This document shows positions 1 to 6,094 of a DNA stretch of 20,986 bases, piece after piece (the first letter of the stretch is position 1; each line of letters opens with the position of its first letter). The position numbers were made by a program, and so were the translations under genes. Origin of the DNA: an uncultured Lachnospiraceae bacterium. Lineage in GTDB: Bacteria > Bacillota_A > Clostridia > Lachnospirales > Lachnospiraceae. The notes below the pieces were generated by a model. The model made no database searches. It worked only from the letters and a program-made list of their open reading frames with translations, and was not told the origin of the DNA. The stretch spans positions 1 through 20,986 of the forward strand of contig CAJUGZ010000034.1 in NCBI GenBank assembly GCA_910585855.1, written 5' to 3'.

Positions 1-23
1 AAAAAAGGGGCGTGTTTAGCCCG
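1..23 (-). terminator. Intrinsic terminator ending element D
   Basis: On the minus strand, a GGGC/GCCC stem (22-19 with 11-8) and a 7-nt loop are followed by C and at least six U residues that run to the window edge. The stem is short but all GC. It would end transcription of element D and of the hypothetical gene upstream. Confidence 0.55.
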
Positions 24-216
24 TATGAAAGAGAAGCCATCTTATTGCGGTGGATGATATCTTTTGGTATGCCAGTAAAATTTTGACTTCCATAAGGGCG
101 AATTGCGCCCCGGTCTGTTCGGTTGGATGTGCTAAAATGCAGAAGTCTTAGAACTTCTTACTTTTTGGAAACCGGAACAGCAGGATGCCTAGGGGGTTCG
201 TATCTGGCGTCCCCCT
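1..216 (-). ncRNA. Element D: candidate structured noncoding RNA
   Basis: Read on the minus strand, this segment starts two bases after the stop codon of the neighbouring hypothetical gene. Its first 79 nt (216 to 138) match 20908-20986 at 72 of 79 positions without gaps. Visible helices are a 5' stem AGGGGG/CCCCCT (216-211 with 196-191); CTGTTCCGGTT paired with AACCGAACAG (one bulge) enclosing a hairpin AGAAGT/ACTTCT; GGGCG/CGCCC at 110-106/100-96; and a terminal GGGC/GCCC hairpin followed by a U-tract. A perfect -10 hexamer TATAAT lies at 232-227, so a transcript would start near 220, exactly at the element's 5' edge, but the -35 is poor. Alternatively it is only a structured 3' UTR of the upstream gene. 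Its size resembles the raiA-motif RNA class, but I cannot confirm membership. Confidence 0.5.
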
Positions 217-217
217 T

Positions 218-883
218 CTACCCAAAAAAATTATACCGTCCCAAAAAGTCAGAAGAAATATCCCCCTGTGCATTATACTGACTAGAAACTGCCTCCACAT
301 TAGCAGACGCATGATCCCCAATCTTTTCCGCTAAAAACTCTACTCTAGATGAAAAACTTCCATCCTTTCCAAGTACCTGCTCTAATGTATCAATATCTGC
401 CCCTTCCATCTTTTTAGAATCCACCTGCAATGTCCCATCTCTTTCTACTGTAATCCCAATCTTTTCCAATTTATCTGCCTGCTGAGAAGCTGCCTGTAAC
501 AGCGATTTTCTATAATACTGCCCTAAAAAATCATTTGAACCCTGCAAAGCCTGTATCGTTTCATTATATTTTTCTGCCATTTCTTTGGCATTGGTACAAA
601 TCTCTGTCTTTTTCCCGCTTTCTTTTGCTTTTGCAAAAAGGGAATCTCTCTCTTTATCTGTAAAAGCCTTTGTCTTTTGAAGCAGTTGATCGGCTGCTGT
701 ATCTAACTTTTCATATTTGCTTTTTTTATTTTTATCCAGTGCATTTGTTTTTTTATTATTTAATGCACTTAATAGGGTATTGTCCATACTGTTATTATTC
801 ACATAATTTAAAAGAGAATTTCGATTAATCGGCATTCCTGCTTTTATTGCTGCTTCATCTAACATTCTTGTTGTAATTCTCAT
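218..883 (-). CDS. Hypothetical protein, 221 aa, FliD C-terminus-like tail
   Basis: I do not recognise a characterised family with confidence. The protein is soluble, with no signal peptide or membrane segment, and is lysine-rich and probably helical between residues 40 and 115. The C-terminal half has the pattern LEKIGITVERDGTLQVD, then a helix, then GKDGSFSSRVEFLAEKI, which resembles the C-terminal region of flagellar cap (FliD-like) proteins. That resemblance is weak and from memory. The start is well supported: ATG follows AAGGAGG by seven bases. It is the last gene before element D. The LytTR regulator lies 93 bp upstream on the same strand, so the two could be co-transcribed. No function is assigned. 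Confidence 0.75.
   Translation of the reverse strand: MRITTRMLDEAAIKAGMPINRNSLLNYVNNNSMDNTLLSALNNKKTNALDKNKKSKYEKLDTAADQLLQKTKAFTDKERDSLFAKAKESGKKTEICTNAKEMAEKYNETIQALQGSNDFLGQYYRKSLLQAASQQADKLEKIGITVERDGTLQVDSKKMEGADIDTLEQVLGKDGSFSSRVEFLAEKIGDHASANVEAVSSQYNAQGDISSDFLGRYNFFG
227..232 (-). promoter_or_regulatory. Possible -10 box for element D inside the 3' end of the upstream gene
   Basis: There is an exact TATAAT on the minus strand, seven to eight bases before the start of the D structure. The best -35 at normal spacing is weak (TTCTGA at 16 bp), and there is no extended -10. It is supported mainly by its exact position at the element's 5' boundary. Confidence 0.3.
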
Positions 884-976
884 ATTGCTGCCTCCTTACT
901 GTCTTTTCTGCTGCTGCAATTACTTTCCGTCTATGTAGGCAAACCACCTCTTTAAAAACTGTTCAGACAGGTTTTA

Positions 977-1723
977 TCACTCCTTTAAAATATAATCCCG
1001 ATATGCTTTTACAAATTCTGGATATTTGTATTTGGAAATCAACAGGCTTTCTCCATTTTTCATTCTAAGCTCTGTCCGGTCATATTGTTCCACATACTTT
1101 AAATTTACTAAATAACCTTTATGAATTCTGAAAAATCCGGGATAGAGTTCCCTCTCCAATACACCGATTTTATCATAGTATTCAATCTTTTCTTCGGAAA
1201 GGTAGAGGATTACCTTTCGATTGCTGCTTTCGATATAATAAATATCATCTGCCGGAACTTTTCTTAATACGGTTTTGTTCCTTACCAGAAGCTCTTTTGG
1301 CTCCGCCTGCTTCCTTGGTTTAAGATAGTGATATTCCCGTACAGCCTGTGCAAATACACTTTCAAATACGCTTTCTTTCACAGGTTTTTGCAGATACCAA
1401 AATGCATGAACAGAAAATGCTTCCAACATATACTCCGAATTTTCCGCTATCAATATCAAGAGCGGCAGGCTTCCCCATATCGCTTTCTGCCTTTCTTCCA
1501 TCCAAGTTCTCAGTCTTTTTGCAGTACAAATTCCATCCATTCCCTCCATTGCAATACTCAAAAAAAGAATATCAGGAAATACGCCCATTCCATATTCCCA
1601 AATCTGAGTAAGTTCCCTGCTGGATGAAAATTCTGCAATTTGACAGTCTATATCCTGCTTTTCAATCCATTTCCGTATAACAAAGCGCATCTGTTCTTCC
1701 TCATCACAGATTGCTATATTCAA
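977..1723 (-). CDS. LytTR-family response regulator with degenerate receiver
   Basis: This 248-aa transcription factor has an N-terminal receiver domain (about 1-120) and a C-terminal LytTR DNA-binding domain (about 145-245, with the motif FFRIHKGYLVNLKYV). The acidic pair D7/E8 and K113 in YLQKPV are present. The phosphoacceptor position in LFLSIAMEGMDG is Ser56 (codon AGT) instead of Asp, and the conserved Thr/Ser switch position is Ala93. The receiver therefore cannot be phosphorylated in the usual way. No histidine kinase is adjacent. The start codon is TTG at 1723, preceded by GAGGTGG; the nearest upstream ATG is out of frame. LytTR proteins bind imperfect direct repeats; a symmetric dyad at 1788-1814 upstream is a possible control site. 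The family call is firm; the regulated genes are unknown. Confidence 0.88.
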   Translation of the reverse strand: MNIAICDEEEQMRFVIRKWIEKQDIDCQIAEFSSSRELTQIWEYGMGVFPDILFLSIAMEGMDGICTAKRLRTWMEERQKAIWGSLPLLILIAENSEYMLEAFSVHAFWYLQKPVKESVFESVFAQAVREYHYLKPRKQAEPKELLVRNKTVLRKVPADDIYYIESSNRKVILYLSEEKIEYYDKIGVLERELYPGFFRIHKGYLVNLKYVEQYDRTELRMKNGESLLISKYKYPEFVKAYRDYILKE

Positions 1724-1787
1724 CTACTCCACCTCATGTTTTAGTTTTACCTGTCTGATATGGGATTTTATAGTAAACGGTTTGCCT

Positions 1788-1814
1788 ATACAGGAGTCTG
1801 ACTGACCCCTGTAT
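1788..1814. promoter_or_regulatory. 27-bp dyad upstream of the LytTR gene
   Basis: ATACAGG and CCTGTAT (7 bp each) flank a second, inner 3-bp pair GTC/GAC around the centre TGACT, with one mismatch between the two. No U-tract follows on either strand, which favours an operator over a terminator. It lies about 65 bp before the TTG start of the LytTR regulator. Confidence 0.4.
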
Positions 1815-1835
1815 GGTTATTATCGGCAGAAATCA

Positions 1836-1857
1836 GAAAAAAAACATAGAAATGTCA
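1836..1857 (-). terminator. Weak terminator after the ABC transporter operon
   Basis: On the minus strand, a short ACAT/ATGT hairpin (1855-1852 with 1847-1844) is followed by a run of eight U residues, 36 bp after the permease stop codon. The stem is only 4-5 bp, so termination may be partial. Confidence 0.3.
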
Positions 1858-1890
1858 TAACTGGTCGTCTAAATGTTGCAAATAGTATCC

Positions 1891-2550
1891 CTAAAATTCC
1901 CTTTTTTTCATAACATTTTTACTGATAAAAAAAGAACCAAAAACGCATCCTATCCAAATCACAAAGCCTATAATAAAAATCATCCATTTGCTGCAATGAC
2001 GAATCCATAATTCTGCTTGGTAAAGTAATCCCTCCGCCCAAATTTTTATACCTTCTCCTCCGATTTCTGAAAGAAACGTTCCAAACACAAAGAAAAAAAT
2101 CACAATACCAATTAAAACAAGTCTTCCAATATCACTGCCAAATTTTAATTGTATTGGCAAAATAATCATCTGAAACAAAGATAAAATAACAAAAATAGCA
2201 ATCATCTGCATTAAAATCTCCGAAACCGAAAGTTTTAAAAAGACAATGCAAAAAACAGAAGAAACAATATTTCCAATCAGTCCACTGCCCACTGCAAATG
2301 CATATTTCTCAAGTACATAAACCGTTTTATCAATCGGCATCGTCATAAGAAAAACAATACTTTTGTCAAATTCATCCAATGAAATCGTATTTAATACCAA
2401 TGTTCCGCAAAACATGGTTACAAAAGCAATTACAAAACTTGCTGCATCTGCCTTTGTCAATGTCATCATTACTGCAAGCATAAAAAATACGATTAATAAT
2501 CTTTTATTCTGTAATGTCATCTGTATATCTTTTATCAACAATCCTTTCAT
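1891..2550 (-). CDS. ABC-2 type transporter permease
   Basis: This 219-aa integral membrane protein has about six hydrophobic segments: roughly residues 18-50 (two), 82-110, 112-132, 140-162 and 190-212. A positively charged N-terminus (MKGLLIKDIQMTLQNKR) and the MTMPIDKTVYVLEKY stretch after the second segment are typical of small ABC-2 permeases paired with GntR-controlled ATPases. It is the membrane half of an exporter whose ATPase is encoded immediately upstream; start and stop overlap by four bases (ATGA), implying translational coupling. The substrate cannot be inferred; related cassettes respond to cell-envelope stress or antimicrobial peptides, but that is family knowledge only. Confidence 0.85.
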   Translation of the reverse strand: MKGLLIKDIQMTLQNKRLLIVFFMLAVMMTLTKADAASFVIAFVTMFCGTLVLNTISLDEFDKSIVFLMTMPIDKTVYVLEKYAFAVGSGLIGNIVSSVFCIVFLKLSVSEILMQMIAIFVILSLFQMIILPIQLKFGSDIGRLVLIGIVIFFFVFGTFLSEIGGEGIKIWAEGLLYQAELWIRHCSKWMIFIIGFVIWIGCVFGSFFISKNVMKKREF

Positions 2551-3398
2551 ACTGCTTCCCCTTTCATAATAAACAACACAACCTCATCAATACTTCCTTT
2601 TTCTATCACAATACCCGGATAATTTTCCAAATAGTACTGTCGTTCTTTTGTTAAAAGTTCATATCCAAACGGCACTTTTTTTTGATACAGAAGATAAGTT
2701 TTATCCAATGTCTGATACTGCTCTTCATTTACTTTCAGCATAGCATACTCTGAAAGAATCACATCTGTATCTTCATGAAATAAAATTTTTCCATTCTGCA
2801 TAAAATACAGATCATCACAAATTCCTTCCAAATCAGAAGAAATATGCGAACTGATTAAAATAGCCCGTCCCTCCTGACACATATACTCACGCATCTCATC
2901 TAACAATTCGCTTCTTGTAACAGAATCCAAACCCACTGTCGGCTCGTCCAATATCAATAGCTTTGCCTGATAACTCATAGCAATCAGCACTTTAAATTTT
3001 GCCTTCATACCAGTTGAAAACTCCTTAATCTTTTTTTCCAGCGGCAATCCGTAATCCTGACATTTCTTTAAAAACTGCTTCGTATCAAACTTTCGATACA
3101 TCGCTTCCATTACCTTTATTACATCCTTTATTGTCATCATATAACTAAAAGTATGCTCGGAAAGTACAACTCCTATTTCTTCCTTTTCCCGAACCGAAAA
3201 CTCCTTTTGATTCTTCCCAAATATCTCTATTGTCCCGCCTTCTATCTGAATCAGCCCCAAAATAGCCTTAAACGTTGTACTCTTTCCTGCTCCGTTTGCA
3301 CCAATCAATCCCGTAATATATCCCTCTCTCACTTCCAATGAACAATCTAGGCAAAAGTCCTGATAACGCTTCTGCACTCCTTTCAGCTTTAACATCAT
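2547..3398 (-). CDS. ABC transporter ATP-binding protein
   Basis: This 283-aa cytoplasmic ATPase energises the adjacent permease. Motifs in order: Walker A GANGAGKST (residues 33-41), a signature region FSTGMKAK in place of the usual LSGGQ (common in this ABC-2 subfamily), Walker B LLILDEPTVGLD, and the switch histidine in ISSHIS. The C-terminal ~70 residues have no recognised domain and probably contact the permease. It starts four bases after the GntR regulator stop codon and overlaps the permease start, so the three genes form one operon. The family is certain; the cargo is unknown. Confidence 0.92.
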   Translation of the reverse strand: MMLKLKGVQKRYQDFCLDCSLEVREGYITGLIGANGAGKSTTFKAILGLIQIEGGTIEIFGKNQKEFSVREKEEIGVVLSEHTFSYMMTIKDVIKVMEAMYRKFDTKQFLKKCQDYGLPLEKKIKEFSTGMKAKFKVLIAMSYQAKLLILDEPTVGLDSVTRSELLDEMREYMCQEGRAILISSHISSDLEGICDDLYFMQNGKILFHEDTDVILSEYAMLKVNEEQYQTLDKTYLLYQKKVPFGYELLTKERQYYLENYPGIVIEKGSIDEVVLFIMKGEAV

Positions 3399-3402
3399 CT
3401 CA

Positions 3403-3774
3403 TCATTCCTCCGTAATCAAATCAAATAATACACGAATTTCCTCATCTTTCATTCCACAATGTCTTCCCGCCTGAACTGCCCGTTCCAACATCAATTCCA
3501 CTTCCCTCCTCTGCTCTTCCTGCAAAAGATGTTTATTATTTGCAGCAACAAAACTTCCCTTTCCATGTACAGTAACAATAAAACCATCTTGTTCCAAACA
3601 GTCATATGCCTTTTTTACAGTTAATGCACTAATTTTCAAATCCTTTGATAATGTACGAACAGAAGGCAATATCGTTTCTTCCTTTAACTTTCCCTCCATT
3701 ATCATCGCCTTAATCTGTCTTACAATCTGCTCATAAATCGGTTCTATCGATGAATTACTAATAATCAGATTCAT
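3403..3774 (-). CDS. GntR-family transcriptional regulator (YtrA-like)
   Basis: This 123-aa regulator has an N-terminal winged-helix domain (PIYEQIVRQIKAMIMEGKL, then LPSVRTLSKDLKISALTVKKAYDCL split over the recognition helices) and a short C-terminal helical tail, as in the YtrA subgroup that controls neighbouring ABC transporters. I place the start at the ATG at 3774, preceded by AAGGAGG. A longer reading frame opens at 3828, but that codon lies in the -35 box of the promoter, so the longer form could not be made from this promoter. It is the first gene of the regulator-ATPase-permease operon and likely represses it. Confidence 0.9.
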   Translation of the reverse strand: MNLIISNSSIEPIYEQIVRQIKAMIMEGKLKEETILPSVRTLSKDLKISALTVKKAYDCLEQDGFIVTVHGKGSFVAANNKHLLQEEQRREVELMLERAVQAGRHCGMKDEEIRVLFDLITEE

Positions 3775-3799
3775 ACTTTCTGCTGCCTCCTTAATAAAC

Positions 3800-3828
3800 A
3801 GTATATTACAGTATATATCAGTTGTCAA
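3800..3828 (-). promoter_or_regulatory. Near-consensus sigma-A promoter of the GntR-ABC operon
   Basis: Minus-strand -35 TTGACA (3828-3823), 17-bp spacer, -10 TATACT (3805-3800). The start would fall around 3793, leaving a very short leader before the AAGGAGG. Two direct copies of ACAGTATAT (3798-3806 and 3808-3816), spaced 10 bp start to start, cover the -10 and the spacer. They are the obvious candidate operator for the GntR protein. Confidence 0.85.
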
Positions 3829-3875
3829 TAAAAACTTTAGCTAAATTCTCAATAGGACGCTGAGATCCCAAGAAA

Positions 3876-4038
3876 GACGCCGAAACCGCAAAAAGGTCTG
3901 CTCTGGGCTCGCTCTCGCTTAGCATTTCCTATTTCCTCATAGCGGACACTAAGACGCTAAAACACAACAGCACAGCGTCTAAGTGCCGACGGGAAATGAT
4001 GACCCTGCACAAACCTTTTTGCGGTTTCAGCTGTATAC
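3876..4038 (+). repeat. Element A: structured repeat, copy 1
   Basis: This 163-bp element runs from GACGCC to GCTGTATAC. The outer stem is 16 perfect base pairs (3882-3897 with 4013-4028). It encloses a hairpin CGCT/AGCG (3910-3913 with 3941-3944) around a conserved TCGCTTAGCATTTC, and a long hairpin with AGACGCT/AGCGTCT (3952-3958 with 3974-3980) extended by CACT/AGTG and GG/CC. The sequence GGGAAATGATGACCCTGCA precedes the closing arm. It is paired with element B (13851-14016), which has the same core and ends but a different, self-complementary outer stem. The strand given is that of the described reading; which strand is transcribed, if any, is unknown. Confidence 0.75.
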
Positions 4039-4097
4039 TCCAGCCAGAAAACAAAATTGCTGCAAAAACTTATTTTAAATCTCTATTAAAAAAACAT

Positions 4098-4124
4098 AAA
4101 AAAATGGAGTAATTCTACCTCCAT
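4098..4124 (-). terminator. Intrinsic terminator after the TPR gene
   Basis: On the minus strand, ATGGAG/CTCCAT (4124-4119 with 4109-4104) with a 9-nt loop is followed by seven U residues. It lies about 130 bp past the TPR gene's stop codon; the A/T-rich 130 bp between holds nothing I recognise. Confidence 0.75.
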
Positions 4125-4255
4125 TTCTTTACAACCCCTTTTTTGCTAACCAACTAGACACTCTTTAAATATTTTTATTTATAAATTAACAAATTGCTAC
4201 TTTTTTTCATTATTTTTCACTATATATTTTATTGCTTTCAACCAATAGATAAATT

Positions 4256-5471
4256 CTACTTTATAAGATTCCTATATACTTTCGCTAAATTATTATAAAT
4301 ACCCGCTGTATAGGGATGTTCTTCCCCTAATATCTTTTTACAAATATGAAGACTCTTTTCCAATAATCTTTTTGCCTTCTCATAATCTCCCTGATATTCA
4401 TATATTATTGCTAAATCATTATAATTACTAGCTGTATAAAAATGCTCCTCTCCCAGTATCTTTTTATAAATATGAATACTTTTTTCATATAATTTTCTTG
4501 CCTCTTCATATTCCTTCATATTCCTATATACTTTTGCTAGATTATTATAAATGCCCGCTGTATAGGGATGTTCTTCCCCTAATGTCTTTCTATAAATACG
4601 AATACTTTTTTCAAATAATTCTTTTGCTTTTTCATACTCTCCCTGATATTTATATACTAGTGCTAAATTATTATAACTACTAGCTGTATAAGGATGATCC
4701 TCTCCTAGTATCTTTTTATGAATATAAATACTTTTTTCATATAATTCCTTTGCTTTCTCATATTCTCCCTGATGTGCATATATTCCTGCCAAATTATTAT
4801 AACTTTGAGCTATATCAGAATGTTCTTCTTCTAACACACTTTTACGAATATAAATACTTTTTTCATATAATTCTTTTGCTTTTTCATATTCTTTTTGATG
4901 GGTATATATTTCTGCCAAATTATTATAAACTTTAGCTATAACTAAATGTTCCTCTCCTAATATCTTCTCACAAATATGAAGACTCTTTTCAAATAATTCC
5001 TTTGCTTTCTCATACTCTCCCTGACATTTATATATTATTGCTAAATTATTATAACTGCCAGCCGTATACAGATGCTCTTCTCCTAGTATCTTTTTATAAA
5101 TATGAATACTTTTTTCATATAATTCCTCCGCTTTTCCATACTTTCCTTGACGTTTATACAATATTGCTAAATCATTATAATTTTTAGCTGTATAGGGATG
5201 TTCCTCTCCTAATATTTTCCTACAAATGTCAATACTTTTTTCATATAATTCTTTTGCTTTGCCATACTCTCCCTGATGTTCATACATTACTGCCAGACTA
5301 TTATAAACCTGAACTGTATAGGAATGTTCTTCTCCTAGTACTCTTTCATATATACGCAAACTTTTTTCACACAATTCCTTCGCTTCTTTATATTTTCCTT
5401 GCTTTCCATACACTTCTGCCAATTCTTTATAAACCTCTGCTATTTCTAAATGCTCTGTTCCAAGTAATTCC
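4256..5471 (-). repeat. Tandem 126-bp repeats encoding the TPR array
   Basis: Nine full and one partial unit of 126 bp (42 codons). The segments near 4268-4350 and 4520-4602 are almost identical and exactly 252 bp apart, indicating recent duplication or gene conversion of a two-unit block. The array is therefore likely to vary in length between strains. Confidence 0.8.
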
Positions 5472-6094
5472 TCCTTAATTTTTTTTGCCTTTAACAATAG
5501 TTTTTCACTTTCGTAGTATTGTAGCTCATCCATTTTATCTTTAGCCTGTTCTATCAAAATATATGCCTCTTTTAACTCTGGTTTTAATTGTTTTTGTTTC
5601 AATTCCCATCCAATTTTCTGTACCAATTCCTCTTCAGTAAAAAGCAATTCTTCTTTTTCTTTTTTCCACTCTACTCTATCATTTTGAAATATAATCTGAA
5701 GTTTAAAAAACGAGTAAAAATCATATGCTCCATTCACTAATCGATTATCGCCTGACGATGTAATAAGAAAAATAAGATTTTTCTCTAAACTTCCTAACAT
5801 ATCTCTACTGAAATTCAAACGTTTCAAATCTTCCTCACTTTGTACTGCAAGATGAAAGTTAGAAATCATAAATGTTTGTGTTTCTGGTAAAGCAATCATC
5901 CATTTCTGTAAATCATAAAAAGAATACCCTCCCGGATGTCGTTTATAGTCGTAAATTTTTACTGTTCCCTTCCTATAAATATCAACAATTTCCTTTTGCA
6001 TCATTTCATCAGCTACTACCAAAAATAAACCCTGTTCTGATTTTTCTATAATCCATCCTAACGTTTTGTATCCTTCTTGACTATTCTCTTCCAT
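4256..6094 (-). CDS. Tetratricopeptide (kinesin-light-chain-like) repeat protein with N-terminal sensor-like domain
   Basis: This protein of about 612 aa is the partner of the ATPase upstream, whose 3' end it overlaps by 14 bp. Residues 1-155 form a globular alpha/beta domain without recognisable catalytic motifs (NFSRDMLGSLEKNLIFLITS, then YDFYSFFKLQIIF). From about residue 170 a linker helix leads into nine full 42-aa TPR units of the type YNNLAxxYxxQGxYExAxxLYEKSxxIxxxxLGEEHPYTA, then a tenth unit cut short after YNNLAKVYRN. Such superhelices bind proteins or peptides. A GTG codon three bases before the chosen ATG has better spacing from the AGGGG ribosome binding site, so the start is uncertain by one codon. 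The gene is markedly AT-rich. Possible roles are signalling or defence with the ATPase; neither is shown by the sequence. Confidence 0.88.
   Translation of the reverse strand: MEENSQEGYKTLGWIIEKSEQGLFLVVADEMMQKEIVDIYRKGTVKIYDYKRHPGGYSFYDLQKWMIALPETQTFMISNFHLAVQSEEDLKRLNFSRDMLGSLEKNLIFLITSSGDNRLVNGAYDFYSFFKLQIIFQNDRVEWKKEKEELLFTEEELVQKIGWELKQKQLKPELKEAYILIEQAKDKMDELQYYESEKLLLKAKKIKEELLGTEHLEIAEVYKELAEVYGKQGKYKEAKELCEKSLRIYERVLGEEHSYTVQVYNSLAVMYEHQGEYGKAKELYEKSIDICRKILGEEHPYTAKNYNDLAILYKRQGKYGKAEELYEKSIHIYKKILGEEHLYTAGSYNNLAIIYKCQGEYEKAKELFEKSLHICEKILGEEHLVIAKVYNNLAEIYTHQKEYEKAKELYEKSIYIRKSVLEEEHSDIAQSYNNLAGIYAHQGEYEKAKELYEKSIYIHKKILGEDHPYTASSYNNLALVYKYQGEYEKAKELFEKSIRIYRKTLGEEHPYTAGIYNNLAKVYRNMKEYEEARKLYEKSIHIYKKILGEEHFYTASNYNDLAIIYEYQGDYEKAKRLLEKSLHICKKILGEEHPYTAGIYNNLAKVYRNLIK

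Noticed and set aside
3403..3828. Longer GntR reading frame starting at 3828
   Set aside because: Its first codons overlap the promoter -35 and spacer, and the AAGGAGG lies before the inner ATG at 3774.
4498..5478. Plus-strand reading frames of 61-74 codons at 252-bp spacing
   Set aside because: They are antisense shadows of the 126-bp TPR repeats, with no ribosome binding sites and the periodicity of the array.
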